NCBI GenBank assembly: GCA_020200095.1
Contig: JAIVJJ010000238.1
Span: forward strand, 1 to 32,910
Length of the DNA: 32,910 nucleotides
Direction of reading: 5' to 3'
Source of the DNA: Acidobacteriota bacterium
GTDB lineage: Bacteria > Acidobacteriota > Blastocatellia > Pyrinomonadales > Pyrinomonadaceae
Of this stretch, positions 1-8,081 are shown piece after piece (the first letter of the stretch is position 1; the number at the start of each line of letters is the position of its first letter). Made by a program: the position numbers and the translations under genes. The notes under the pieces are model-generated. The model ran no database searches, was not told where the DNA came from, and was given only the letters and a program-made list of their open reading frames with translations.

Positions 1-460
1 CATTGCCTTGTCCGTCCGAATCGGTATCGAGTTGGTCAGGATTCGATATCGCCGGACAGTTATCAGTTTCATCCGGCGCACCGTCGTCGTCGCCGTCCGC
101 GTTCGCCTGAACGCCCCACGATGGCTGTGTATCATGTCCCGGATTGTTAGACAAGTTGATTTGATTCGAGCCATCGGCGTTCATCACATAAATCTCATAG
201 TTGCCGTCGCGGTTTGATTGAAATGCGATCTTGCTGCCATCATCGCTAAAGGATGGGCAACCATCATTGTCGGGACTGTTAGTTAAGCGTGATTGATTCG
301 TGCCGTCGGCGTTCATCAAGTAAATCTCACGGTTGCCGTCGCGCTCGGAACCAAAAGCAATCTTTTCCTGCGCGGCGGCGATAATCGGCAAGGCGCACAG
401 CAGCATTGCCAGAAATAAAGCGGTTGAAAATAGGTTTTTGGTTGTGTTATGTAGTTTCAT
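1..460 (-). CDS. Secreted TolB-like beta-propeller protein with thrombospondin type 3 repeats (3' end outside window)
   Basis: The reading frame runs from an ATG at 460 off the left edge, giving 153 visible residues. A Sec signal peptide spans about residues 1-30 and ends in ALPIIAAAQ. It is followed by two copies of the WD40-like/PD40 propeller motif (IAFGSERDGNREIYLMNADG, then IAFQSNRDGNYEIYVMNADG), as in TolB and related periplasmic propellers. From about residue 118 the sequence turns acidic (NADGDDDG, DNCPAISNPDQLDTDSDG), the pattern of calcium-binding thrombospondin type 3 repeats. An AGGAG ribosome site lies 6 nt before the ATG. Known: such proteins are exported and often surface-located. 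Inferred: an extracellular structural or binding role; the ligand cannot be told. It is divergent from the regulator at 761. Confidence 0.82.
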   Translation of the reverse strand, partial: MKLHNTTKNLFSTALFLAMLLCALPIIAAAQEKIAFGSERDGNREIYLMNADGTNQSRLTNSPDNDGCPSFSDDGSKIAFQSNRDGNYEIYVMNADGSNQINLSNNPGHDTQPSWGVQANADGDDDGAPDETDNCPAISNPDQLDTDSDGQGN

Positions 461-760
461 AGTTTTTCTCCTTTGTTTGGTTGAAGCAGAAACCAACTGA
501 CATTGTTTATAAGTCGGGCTGTCTTTTGCGGGATTGTTGGTATTGATGCCGATAATCGGCAAGCTGATTTTTTGCATTGTCTTTTTTCTCCTTCTCGGAT
601 TTATCCGTGTAATGTGTTATATTTGCGCTCGAAAGCGACATCTTGAAACGAACGCCGTCTTTGGCTACAGTTTCGACAATACTCTCCGGGGATTTGAAAA
701 GTCCTCTGAAAAATCTCGATTATTTCTAGGAAAATTCTCGGCGGGTTCTCGGAAGGTTTT
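461..760. other. Divergent intergenic region of the propeller gene and the OmpR-type regulator
   Basis: About 300 bases separate the two divergent starts. The half next to 761 holds the 11-bp phased boxes described separately. The half next to 460 stays open in frame with the propeller gene back to an ATG at 577, which has its own AAGGAG-like site. The region therefore may encode a 39-residue N-terminal extension or leader, although the signal peptide argues for the start at 460. No confident -35/-10 pair was identified. Confidence 0.5.
702..756 (+). promoter_or_regulatory. Five 7-bp boxes at 11-bp spacing: putative operator of the downstream OmpR-type regulator
   Basis: Boxes start at 702 (TCCTCTG), 713 (ATCTCGA), 724 (TTCTAGG), 735 (TTCTCGG) and 746 (TTCTCGG), each separated by 4 nt (aaaa, ttat, aaaa, cggg). 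The last box is 8 nt before the ATG at 761 and overlaps the GGAAGG ribosome site. OmpR/PhoB-type winged helices are known to bind head-to-tail on 7-bp boxes with 4-bp spacers (11-bp period), and the adjacent gene encodes exactly such a domain. Autoregulation is inferred. The first box is the weakest match. Confidence 0.6.
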
Positions 761-2812
761 ATGAGCGAAAATCCAAAGCATTTTTACGAGTTTGGCGAAT
801 ATCGTCTCGACCCGGTCGAGCGGCAATTGCTGCGCGATGGACGAGTGATAACGCTGACTCCGAAAGCTTTCGAGACGCTTTGCCTGCTCGTCGAAAACGG
901 CGGGCATCTGCTGGAGAAAAATCGCCTGATGGAAATGCTCTGGGCGGATGCTTTTGTCGAGGAAGGCAACTTAGCCGATAACATTTCCAAAATCAGACAG
1001 GCGTTGGGCGACAGCCGGAAAGCGCCGAAGTTTATCGAAACCGTTTCAGGGCGCGGTTATCGTTTTATTGCCAAAGTCGAAAAAATTGAAGCGAAAGCAT
1101 TTCAAAATTTAACGACTGAATCAGAAAAATCGGAAAAAACGCCAGCACATTTGATTTCCTTTGAAACAAGCGCGAACCGGCAGCTGCAAACCGCGTCAAC
1201 GGAGCCAGCAAACGACGAAAAGGAATTGCCGAAAACACCAGTGAGAGAGGTAACTTTTTTTCAAGCGTCCGTTGCTGACTATTTTTCACCGCGAGAGATA
1301 CGGACGGAAAAGGCGGTAAGCAAGCCGTTGGCAAAATTCGATTCGACGCGCAAGCGTCCTGCGACAAGCATTTCGCCGGTTAAGACAGGTCTTTGGAAAC
1401 AGCGAAGCCGAATTTTAGTCGGAGCAGCCGCTTTTATCTTAACCGGAAGTCTGCTTTTCTATTTTTGGAACGCGAACCAGCAGCAGACGTCGCTCGCCCG
1501 CCCGACAGCGAAATCAATCGCAGTGCTTCCATTTAAGCCGTTGGCGGCAAGCAACCGGGACGAATCGCTCGAACTGGGAATGAGCGATTCGTTGATTACC
1601 AGACTCGGCAGTATCGGGCAAATCACGGTGCGTCCAATCAGTGCCGTGCGTCGCTATACCGATTTGGAGCAGGACGCGGCAGGGGCTGGGCGAGAATTAC
1701 AAGTTGAATCGGTGTTGGATGGAACTATTCAACGAGCGGGCGAGCGAATCAGAATAACGGCGCGGCTAGTGCGAGTCGAAGACGGCAGGACGCTCTGGAC
1801 GGAAACCTTCGATGAAAAATTCACGGATATTTTCGCCGTCCAGGATTCGATTTCTCAAAAAATAGCCGGGGCGTTGACTTTGCATTTGAGCGGCGAGGAG
1901 CGTAATCAGCTGACCAAAAAATACACCGCCAATGCTGATTACCAGCAGGCGATTGACATTGACCCAAATTACGCGCTCGCCTACGCTGGACTAGCTGACT
2001 CCTATAATCTGCTGGGAAGCTACGGCGTTCTGCCGCTCAAAGAATCGCATCCGAAGGCGCGGGTGGCGGCGGAAAAGGCTCTGGAGATAGACGGCGAGCT
2101 TGCCGAAGCGCACGCTTCGCTGGCGGCGGTCATCGCGGATTATTATTGGGACTGGGCGGCAGCCGAAAAACATTTCAAACAAGCCATCGCCTTGAATCCG
2201 AATTATCCGGTGGCGCGTTACTGGTATTCGCAGCATTTGGGACGAATGGGGCGGCTCGACGAATCAATCGAAGAAGCAAAACGAGCGCGGACGCTGGACC
2301 CTATTTCGCCCAGCGCTAACGCGCATGTCGGATTAGCTCTTTATCGCGCTCGGCGTTACGACGAGAGCATAGCGCAGCTGCAAAAAGCACTGGAAATTAA
2401 CGCCGAAACACTTGACGCGCACATCTTTCTCGGCTTTGTTTATGTTCAGCAGAGAAAAAGCGAAGAGGCAATCGCCGAATTTCAAACAGTGGCTAAACTC
2501 TCGCAGCGAAATCCGAGTTTGCTGGCGCTTCTCGGCTACGGGTACGCGATGGCGGGAAAGCCGGACGAAGCGCGGGCGATTCTCAAGGAAATAAATGAAA
2601 AATCAAAGAATCAGCCGGTTTCTCCGCTTGAAACGGCAATAATTTATATTGGACTCGGAGAACGCGAGCAAGCATTTATCTGGTTGGAAAAGGCATATGA
2701 CGAACGGGCTTGGCAATTGGGATTTCTCAAAGTAGAGCCACTATTCGACCCGCTTCGCTCTGATTCACGCTTCAACGACCTGATGCGGCGCGTCAATCTC
2801 ATACCTCACTAA
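761..2812 (+). CDS. Membrane-anchored OmpR-type winged-helix regulator with TolB-like and TPR domains
   Basis: The 683-residue protein is laid out as a CadC-like one-component regulator. Residues 8-105 form an OmpR/PhoB-type winged helix (FGEYRLDPVERQLLRDG, LTPKAFETLCLLVE, SGRGYRF). Residues 110-215 are a polar linker, and 217-236 form one membrane helix. Residues 250-380 match the TolB-N/FlgO-like module (KSIAVLPFKPL, DGTIQRAGERIRITARLV), and from about 395 TPR repeats run to the end (DPNYALAYAGLADSY and similar). Known: this architecture is abundant in Acidobacteriota and places DNA binding in the cytoplasm and TPRs outside. The signal sensed is unknown. GGAAGG precedes the ATG. The join between KKYTANA and DYQQAID (about residues 386-396) is abrupt; relatives usually have a further 25-35 residues there, so an in-frame deletion is likely. 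Confidence 0.88.
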   Translation: MSENPKHFYEFGEYRLDPVERQLLRDGRVITLTPKAFETLCLLVENGGHLLEKNRLMEMLWADAFVEEGNLADNISKIRQALGDSRKAPKFIETVSGRGYRFIAKVEKIEAKAFQNLTTESEKSEKTPAHLISFETSANRQLQTASTEPANDEKELPKTPVREVTFFQASVADYFSPREIRTEKAVSKPLAKFDSTRKRPATSISPVKTGLWKQRSRILVGAAAFILTGSLLFYFWNANQQQTSLARPTAKSIAVLPFKPLAASNRDESLELGMSDSLITRLGSIGQITVRPISAVRRYTDLEQDAAGAGRELQVESVLDGTIQRAGERIRITARLVRVEDGRTLWTETFDEKFTDIFAVQDSISQKIAGALTLHLSGEERNQLTKKYTANADYQQAIDIDPNYALAYAGLADSYNLLGSYGVLPLKESHPKARVAAEKALEIDGELAEAHASLAAVIADYYWDWAAAEKHFKQAIALNPNYPVARYWYSQHLGRMGRLDESIEEAKRARTLDPISPSANAHVGLALYRARRYDESIAQLQKALEINAETLDAHIFLGFVYVQQRKSEEAIAEFQTVAKLSQRNPSLLALLGYGYAMAGKPDEARAILKEINEKSKNQPVSPLETAIIYIGLGEREQAFIWLEKAYDERAWQLGFLKVEPLFDPLRSDSRFNDLMRRVNLIPH

Positions 2813-3189
2813 CCGTAAATTTGGCAATAATTGGATAAGATAAAAACGGGAAAACGCGCATCAAACCGCTTCGCCGGCATCAGTATGAGTTTTCGGGTTA
2901 TTGCGATAGCTAGAGCGGATTTGGAATCAATCTACGGAAAAAATCACTGTCAGAACCGATTGCAGCACCAGACGGTTTATCATTTGTTAGTCAATCGACA
3001 GTTATTGCAGAGGGTTTATCTTCAAGTTCGACCGCCAGCTACCGCAATTTGGTTTTCGTACATCCAATCTAAAACCGTTCTAGTTTGAGGATGTCTAATT
3101 CTAAATAAGCATCTGACTATTTATTAACCGCATAAAAGTGCAGAGTTTTTCGCAAAGCTCACAATTAAAATCCGATGTGCTCCAATTTA
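2813..3189. other. Intergenic region without a recognisable gene
   Basis: The region lies between the convergent ends of the regulator gene and the DinB-family gene. An open frame from a TTG at 2831 to 3088 (85 codons) lacks a ribosome site and has no recognisable motif, so I do not call it. I saw no strong hairpin followed by a T-run, and no tRNA-like fold. Confidence 0.5.
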
Positions 3190-3714
3190 TCACCAATCGT
3201 TTCTTTCACGCAATTTAGTGATGTGCGCTGTGTGATGTCGGCTGTGCCATTCGTAAAGTCCGAGCATTTTTTCCAGCGTCCATTTTCCCGAATCAGGATG
3301 ATTTAATTCCTTTTGAAAATCCTCGTCCGACATTGATTCTAAAAGCGCTGTCCAGCGCGCGTGAATGCCTTCGATAATTTTCAAAGAAACATCAATCGGC
3401 ATTTTGCTGTCGGCAAGTTCCGCCCATCGGTCTTCGGCGTAGGGACGGATGGTCGGAACGTCTTCAGTTAAAGCGAGTTTGAAACGAATAAAAGAATTTA
3501 AGTGGCTGTCAGCAATATGATGAACGGTTTGCCGAACCGTCCAACCTTCGGGACGATACGGCGTTTCTAATTGTTCATCGCTTAAACCTGAAATTGCCTT
3601 TTTCAAATTTTTCGGTAGTTGTGAAATTGTCTGGACAAATTCTTTTCGCAATTCAGCCGTAATTTCGATATTTTTTTCAAATTTTCCAAGCGGAAAACGC
3701 AAATCTTCGCTCAT
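3190..3714 (-). CDS. DinB/YfiT-family putative metal-dependent hydrolase or thiol transferase
   Basis: The protein has 174 residues, the usual length for YfiT/BstA-like members of the DinB four-helix superfamily. The opening RFPLGKFE is the family hallmark. Candidate metal ligands are in VHHIADSH (His65/66 and His71) and in WHSRHHTAHI (His157, His160, His161, His164), which fits the three-histidine metal site of the superfamily. GWTVRQTVHHIADSHLN is a typical DinB helix. Known members conjugate bacillithiol or similar thiols, or hydrolyse small metabolites. The substrate here is not evident. The start lies only 3 nt after the dnaB stop codon, so it is almost certainly co-transcribed and perhaps translationally coupled with dnaB. 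Confidence 0.85.
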   Translation of the reverse strand: MSEDLRFPLGKFEKNIEITAELRKEFVQTISQLPKNLKKAISGLSDEQLETPYRPEGWTVRQTVHHIADSHLNSFIRFKLALTEDVPTIRPYAEDRWAELADSKMPIDVSLKIIEGIHARWTALLESMSDEDFQKELNHPDSGKWTLEKMLGLYEWHSRHHTAHITKLRERNDW

Positions 3715-3717
3715 CTT

Positions 3718-5079
3718 TTACTCTCCAAAATAATTCTCAAATCTAGTAAACTCCTTCAGAAAAGCGAGCTTAACCGTTCCCGTCGGACCGTTGCGCTGTT
3801 TTGAAATCAAAATCTCGGCAATACCGGCATTTTCTTCTGAAGGTTTGTAGTATTCATCACGATAAATAAAAGCAACCACGTCGGCGTCTTGCTCGATGCT
3901 GCCTGATTCGCGTAAATCTGACATTAAAGGTTTCGGCGGATTTCGCGCTTCGGGCGCGCGTGATAATTGCGAAAGGGCAACAACCGGAACGCTTAATTCT
4001 TTGGCTAAGCCTTTGAGTTCGCGTGAGATTTGCGAAACTTCCTGCTGACGCGATTCAGTTCGGCGCGAACCCGACATCAATTGCAAATAATCCACGACAA
4101 TTAAATCAAGTTTCTTTTGTTCAGCTGCAAGGCGTCTCGCTTTTGCACGCATTTCCAGAATCGAAATTCCGGGTGTATCGTCAATAAAAATTTTTGCGTC
4201 CGAAAGTGTTCCGATTGCTTGCGCTAATCTTCCCCATTCATCGCGCGTCAAATACCCGGTGCGAAAGCGATGCGCGTCAACCCGCGCTTCCGAACTAAGC
4301 ATACGCATCACGAGTTGTTCCTTTGACATTTCCAGAGAGAAGACCGCAACTACGGCTTTTTCTAAAATCGCCGCGTTTTGCGCTAAAGTTAAACACAAAG
4401 CGGTTTTGCCCATTGACGGTCTTGCGGCAACGATTATCAAATCAGTCTGCTGCAAACCGGAAGTCATCTGGTCAAGATCGCGGAAACCCGTCGCAAGTCC
4501 GGTCAACGCGTGCGTTTCGCGTTTAGCATATTCCTGAATTTTTGCCAGAACCGTTTCGGCAATCGGTTGAACGTGCGCGAAACCCTGTCGCGTTTTTTCG
4601 TCCGCCAGAGCGAAAATCATCTGTTCGGCGTGGTCGAGAATTTCTTCGGCATCTTCTTCTTCGGCAAGAGCTTCGCTGGTGATCTGATTGCAGACTTTAA
4701 TTAAATTTCGAGTGATTGATTTATTTTTGACTACTTTCGCGTAATCGAAAATGTCTGAAAAATGAGGCAGTCCGTAGGTTAAATTTGTGATGCCCGCAAT
4801 GCCGCCGATTGAATCAACAGAGCCGTCTTTTTTTAGTTCTTCGCCGATTAAAATTGGGTCAATGCGTTCGCCGCGTTCGAAAAGCGAAATCATCGCTTTA
4901 AAAATCCGGCGATGGTTCGGCGAATAAAAATCTTCAACCGCTAATTGCTCGATAGCTTGTGTAATAATTTCATTATCCAGCAAAATTGCGCCCAAAATTA
5001 CGCGCTCGCTTTCGACGTTTGACGGAAGCGGTTTGTTAAGAAATTGTTCGCGTTCAAATTCTGGAGTCGGTGTTGCCAT
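3718..5079 (-). CDS. dnaB: Replicative DNA helicase DnaB
   Basis: This hexameric 5'-3' helicase unwinds DNA at the replication fork and loads primase. At 453 residues it has normal length. The N-terminal helical domain (about 12-115) begins with the typical [20 protein letters not shown]. The RecA-like domain carries Walker A in ARPSMGKTA (about 219-227) and Walker B in [10 protein letters not shown] (about 326-335). The conserved [27 protein letters not shown] and [10 protein letters not shown] segments follow, and no intein interrupts it. It lies downstream of rpsF-rpsR-rplI, a very common arrangement, but a hairpin terminator at 5146-5179 separates it from rplI, so it probably has its own promoter in about 5085-5140. 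Confidence 0.97.
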   Translation of the reverse strand: MATPTPEFEREQFLNKPLPSNVESERVILGAILLDNEIITQAIEQLAVEDFYSPNHRRIFKAMISLFERGERIDPILIGEELKKDGSVDSIGGIAGITNLTYGLPHFSDIFDYAKVVKNKSITRNLIKVCNQITSEALAEEEDAEEILDHAEQMIFALADEKTRQGFAHVQPIAETVLAKIQEYAKRETHALTGLATGFRDLDQMTSGLQQTDLIIVAARPSMGKTALCLTLAQNAAILEKAVVAVFSLEMSKEQLVMRMLSSEARVDAHRFRTGYLTRDEWGRLAQAIGTLSDAKIFIDDTPGISILEMRAKARRLAAEQKKLDLIVVDYLQLMSGSRRTESRQQEVSQISRELKGLAKELSVPVVALSQLSRAPEARNPPKPLMSDLRESGSIEQDADVVAFIYRDEYYKPSEENAGIAEILISKQRNGPTGTVKLAFLKEFTRFENYFGE

Positions 5080-5145
5080 TATCGGTAGTTAGTTGATTGA
5101 CCGTAACTTTTGAAACCTAATTTTAAGTTTTTGATTTAATAGAAA

Positions 5146-5179
5146 AAGACCGCAAGTTAAAAGTTAAACTTGCAGTCTT
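5146..5179 (-). terminator. Hairpin terminator after rplI
   Basis: On the minus strand AAGACTGCAAGTT pairs with AACTTGCGGTCTT (one G-U pair) around an 8-nt loop and is followed directly by a T-run (gtctttttct). It lies 61 nt after the rplI stop and about 65 nt before dnaB. Confidence 0.75.
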
Positions 5180-5240
5180 AAATCCTACTACAAACGGTGC
5201 GAACAAACAAAATTTTCTTACCGTTTTATTATTTATAATT

Positions 5241-5819
5241 TTAGCCTTCAACTTCCGTTGCAATCTCTTCGTTTATGCCGGTATTTTCCTCCGCATCATC
5301 AACAGTTTCGGTTGTAACAGCTTTTGTTTTTGCAGATTTTCTCGGCTGTGTTTCTCCTGTTACTCCGCCTTCAGCCGTCACGGTTACGGGAATTTCAAAC
5401 GTTACTTCACGGTGAAGTTTGACGTTAACCGTAAAATCACCTGTTTCTTTGATTGCGTCTTTAAGCGCAATTTTTCGGCGGTCAATTTCATAACCTTTTG
5501 CCTGCAAGGCATCGGCAATATCCATCGAAGTTACTGAACCGAAAAGCGTTCCGGTTTCCCCTGCTTTGCGTTCAAAAGAAAGCGTTATATCTTTCATCTG
5601 TTCGGCTTGGGCTTCGGCAGTTGATTTATCCTGCGCGGATCTTTTCAAAAGCGCCGCGCGTTCCAGCTCAATTTGTTTGAGATTTCCTTTGGTTGCTAAA
5701 CTAGCAATTTTTCTCGGAAGCAGATAGTTTCGCGCGTAGCCTGATTTAACTTTAACGATTTCGCCGCGTCCGCCAAGAGTATCAACGTCTTCGCGTAAAA
5801 GAACCGTTGTCGTTGCCAT
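5241..5819 (-). CDS. rplI: Large ribosomal subunit protein bL9
   Basis: bL9 binds 23S rRNA near the L1 stalk. The start MATTTVLLREDVDTLGGRGE and KSGYARNYLLPRKIA are the bL9 N-terminal signature. A coiled central helix follows (about 45-75), then the C-terminal domain with GTLFGSVTSMDIADAL. The protein has 192 residues against about 150 for the family. The extra roughly 40 residues form an acidic, Thr/Glu-rich tail (from about 150) that is probably disordered. A strong AAGGAGG site precedes the ATG by about 10 nt. It is the last gene of the rpsF-rpsR-rplI unit and is followed by a hairpin terminator. Confidence 0.96.
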   Translation of the reverse strand: MATTTVLLREDVDTLGGRGEIVKVKSGYARNYLLPRKIASLATKGNLKQIELERAALLKRSAQDKSTAEAQAEQMKDITLSFERKAGETGTLFGSVTSMDIADALQAKGYEIDRRKIALKDAIKETGDFTVNVKLHREVTFEIPVTVTAEGGVTGETQPRKSAKTKAVTTETVDDAEENTGINEEIATEVEG

Positions 5820-5838
5820 AATTTTAAATTCCTCCTTT

Positions 5839-6132
5839 TTAGTCTGAAACGAAAGGTATTAGCGCCATTGAACGCGCGCGTTTGATTGCGCGGGCAATGC
5901 GGCGTTGGTCTTTTGCCGAAATCTGTGAAATGCGGCGCGGCAAAATTTTACCGCGTTCGGGTATAAATCGCCTTAAATAATCAATGTCCTTCCAATCTAC
6001 ATAATCTGGAACAAACTGACCTTGCCGGCGACGTTGAAAACGCCTCGGCATTCTTTCCACTTTTTGTTCGTCGCCCAAATCAATATCTTTAATTTCGTCT
6101 ACCGTATCAATTTTATTCGTCTTTTTTTCCAT
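5839..6132 (-). CDS. rpsR: Small ribosomal subunit protein bS18
   Basis: bS18 forms a heterodimer with bS6 on the 30S platform. The core from about residue 45 ([20 protein letters not shown], then [20 protein letters not shown]) is unmistakable. The 97-residue protein has an N-terminal extension of about 25 charged residues compared with typical 75-80 residue forms. I chose the ATG at 6132 because GGAG (centred near 6143) stands 8 nt before it. A TTG at 6138 would leave only about 2 nt to that site. It sits 15 nt downstream of rpsF and 19 nt upstream of rplI. Confidence 0.96.
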   Translation of the reverse strand: MEKKTNKIDTVDEIKDIDLGDEQKVERMPRRFQRRRQGQFVPDYVDWKDIDYLRRFIPERGKILPRRISQISAKDQRRIARAIKRARSMALIPFVSD

Positions 6133-6147
6133 TTTCAATACTCCTGT

Positions 6148-6564
6148 TTATTGATTAATTTGAGCTTCGTCAGCCATTGCCGTATCGGATTCATTGCCTC
6201 GACGCGCGGTTCTTTGTCTCTTCTGACGGTCTTCGCGTTTATTGCGATGTTTTTCCGCCGTCTTGCGCTCTTCGTCAACTCTGACCGTTATATAACGCAT
6301 AATTGTGTCATTAACACGCATTCTACGTTCGAGTTCGGCAATTTCTTGTCCCGAACCTTCAACTTCAAATAAAACGTAATAACCTTCCGTTTTCTTCCTA
6401 ATCGGATAAGCTAACGGTCGCCGCCCCATATTATCGGTTCTAACAACCGTGCCGCCTTCATTTGCAATCAATTTTTCGATTGCTTCGTTTAATTGCGTGA
6501 TGTCGTCCTCAGCCGCGTCGGGCGTGCCGATATACATCACTTCATATACTCTTTTTTCTGCCAA
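6148..6564 (-). CDS. rpsF: Small ribosomal subunit protein bS6
   Basis: bS6 partners bS18 in the 30S subunit. KRVYEVMYIGTPDA, NMGRRPLAYPIRKKTEGYYV and ELERRMRVNDTIMRYITVRV cover the ferredoxin-like fold. The 138-residue length includes a basic then acidic C-terminal tail of about 40 residues. The start is a TTG at 6564. It is favoured because AGGAGG lies 8 nt upstream and the protein then begins at the conserved position; no ATG or GTG is suitably placed. It is the first gene of the rpsF-rpsR-rplI unit, downstream of pth and the heptamer repeat at 6630-6707. Confidence 0.95.
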   Translation of the reverse strand: MAEKRVYEVMYIGTPDAAEDDITQLNEAIEKLIANEGGTVVRTDNMGRRPLAYPIRKKTEGYYVLFEVEGSGQEIAELERRMRVNDTIMRYITVRVDEERKTAEKHRNKREDRQKRQRTARRGNESDTAMADEAQINQ

Positions 6565-6629
6565 TGTTTTGTCCTCCTTTTGGCTCGTCTAGCCTCATTA
6601 TTTAATAATGAAGCAAGAAGGGATTTATT

Positions 6630-6707
6630 AATGGTAAATGCAAAATGTAAAATGGAAAATTTGTTTTTACGTCTTAATTTTCCATTTTCTGTTTTCCATT
6701 ATCCATT
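6630..6707 (-). repeat. Heptamer array with inverted arms spanning the pth stop codon
   Basis: On the plus strand AATGGTA, AATGCAA, AATGTAA and AATGGAA follow one another at 6630-6657. After a short loop the complementary arm (6676-6707) reads on the minus strand AATGGAT, AATGGAA, AACAGAA, AATGGAA, AATT. The pth stop codon (6699-6701) lies inside the second arm. The two arms can pair into a long imperfect hairpin in the pth-rpsF transcript. Confidence 0.8.
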
Positions 6708-7280
6708 ATATTTTGCCATTGCATTTTCTACTCCGTCTCTTAAAACGGCGCGAACTGCTCCGGCGCTTTGTTGTAAAATTTCATTAACCTTTTCCAAATC
6801 CACTTTCGAAAAATTTTCCAATACAAAACTTTTCGTGTCATTAATCGGATGTTCTGGCTGAATGCCAATTCGCAAGCGAATAAATTCTTCGGTTTTTAAA
6901 CAGCCGATTATTGATTTTAAACCATTGTGTCCGCCTGCCGAACCTTTCGCGCGAAGCCTGATTTTGCCAAACGGTAGAGCTAAATCGTCGGTTACGACAA
7001 TCAGTTTTTCCGCGTCTCGATTTTCCTTTTTTAACAAACAGATGATTGCTTCGCCGCTTAAATTCATAAAAGTTTGCGGCTTTACAAGTTCAACTGTTTC
7101 GTCTTCAATTTCGGCGCGTCCAATTAAAGCGCGACATTCTTCACGCTTCACCTGTAAATTTTCTTCACGCGCGAAATAATCAACCAGCAAAAATCCGAGA
7201 TTGTGGCGCGTTTTTTCATACTTCGCACCCGGATTTCCCAAACCCACGACGAGCCAGTTTTTTTCAGACGGCGAATTCAT
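6699..7280 (-). CDS. pth: Peptidyl-tRNA hydrolase
   Basis: The enzyme releases peptides from prematurely dropped peptidyl-tRNA. It has 193 residues, the normal length. VVGLGNPGAKYEKTRHNLGF (residues 11-30) carries the catalytic His26. Other conserved elements are MNLSGEA with Asn73, the DDL pair (Asp98/99) and GSAGGHNGLKSI (113-124) with Asn119. The last codons (AAT GGA TAA) are part of a heptamer repeat array, so the natural C-terminus has probably been remodelled by it. The order rplY-pth-rpsF on one strand is a widespread arrangement. Confidence 0.97.
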   Translation of the reverse strand: MNSPSEKNWLVVGLGNPGAKYEKTRHNLGFLLVDYFAREENLQVKREECRALIGRAEIEDETVELVKPQTFMNLSGEAIICLLKKENRDAEKLIVVTDDLALPFGKIRLRAKGSAGGHNGLKSIIGCLKTEEFIRLRIGIQPEHPINDTKSFVLENFSKVDLEKVNEILQQSAGAVRAVLRDGVENAMAKYNG

Positions 7281-7327
7281 ATCTTAAAGTAAAAATTCTT
7301 CTGAATCGCAATCTAAAAAACAGGTGA

Positions 7328-7993
7328 TTATTTTTCGTTGGTTTCGCCTTCGCCTTCTTCTGAATCCTCGCCCTTTTGGTCAACCAATTCCGGTTCGGCT
7401 GCTTCCGGCGCCGGTTCGAGTTCTTCCTCTTTAACCAAAACGACTGATGCTACAACCGTCTCTGGCAATTCGTGAATTTCGACGCCTTCTCCAACTTTAA
7501 GGTCAGAAACGTGAATTGATTCGTTCAATTGCAGATTTGTTACGTCAACCTCGATAAACTCGGGAATTTTGCTCGTTTCGCACAAAACTTTTATCTCGCG
7601 CGTTTGCTGATTTAAAACTCCGCCTTCGTTTTCTTCGACTCCGACGGCTTCGCCAATCAGATGAATCGGCACGGTAACTTCGATTTTTTCGCCCTTAGCA
7701 ATACGGCGCAAATCGGCGTGAACCAAACGACCTTTAAGCGGATCAATTTGCCGGTCTTGGAAAATCACGTCACCCGAGCCTTCTCCAGCCATATCGAGCG
7801 AAAAAATAGTATTTACTCCGGTGTCAGAACGTAGAATCGTAGCTAAATCGCTTAGTTCAGCTACTGCGGCGACCGCCTCACCGCCACCGCCGTAAACAAC
7901 GACAGGAACTTTTTTCGCTTCTCGAATCCGTCGCGCATCATTTTTTCCGCGTCCTTCTCTTTTTTCTGCTTTTACTACAACTTTGTCTGCCAT
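7328..7993 (-). CDS. rplY: Large ribosomal subunit protein bL25, long CTC form
   Basis: bL25 binds 5S rRNA. KAEKREGRGKNDARRIREAK followed by KVPVVVYGGG is the N-terminal signature. DPLKGRLVHADLRRI and KIEVTVPIHLIGEA lead into the CTC C-terminal beta domain, and an acidic tail (about 195-221) ends the protein. The length of 221 residues matches the CTC/long form rather than the 94-residue E. coli form. The frame is open upstream to 8116, but MADKVVVKAEKREG at 7993 is the conserved beginning and is preceded by GAAAGG. The upstream open stretch includes a degenerate heptamer array. It lies between prs and pth. Confidence 0.94.
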   Translation of the reverse strand: MADKVVVKAEKREGRGKNDARRIREAKKVPVVVYGGGGEAVAAVAELSDLATILRSDTGVNTIFSLDMAGEGSGDVIFQDRQIDPLKGRLVHADLRRIAKGEKIEVTVPIHLIGEAVGVEENEGGVLNQQTREIKVLCETSKIPEFIEVDVTNLQLNESIHVSDLKVGEGVEIHELPETVVASVVLVKEEELEPAPEAAEPELVDQKGEDSEEGEGETNEK

Positions 7994-8048
7994 ATTTTTT
8001 AACCTTTCAAACTCGTTCTTTGTTGCCGGTACTAAGTCTTCGGCTTTT

Positions 8049-8078
8049 GCTGACCGCTGTCTACCAACAACTGACCAC
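8049..8078 (-). repeat. Degenerate heptamer array after the prs stop codon
   Basis: Read on the minus strand, the units are GTGGTCA, GTTGTTG, GTAGACA and GCGGTCA plus GC. The array starts 3 nt after the prs stop codon (8082-8084), in the prs-rplY gap. The units are diverged, so this is one of the older-looking arrays. Confidence 0.6.
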
Positions 8079-8081
8079 TTT

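Noticed and set aside
534-764. 76-codon open frame on the plus strand overlapping the regulator start
   Set aside because: It overlaps the phased 11-bp boxes and the regulator ATG and has no ribosome site. The first part is a shadow of the minus-strand leader of the propeller gene.
2831-3088. 85-codon open frame from TTG after the regulator gene
   Set aside because: No ribosome site, no domain-like pattern and a rare start codon; composition looks non-coding.
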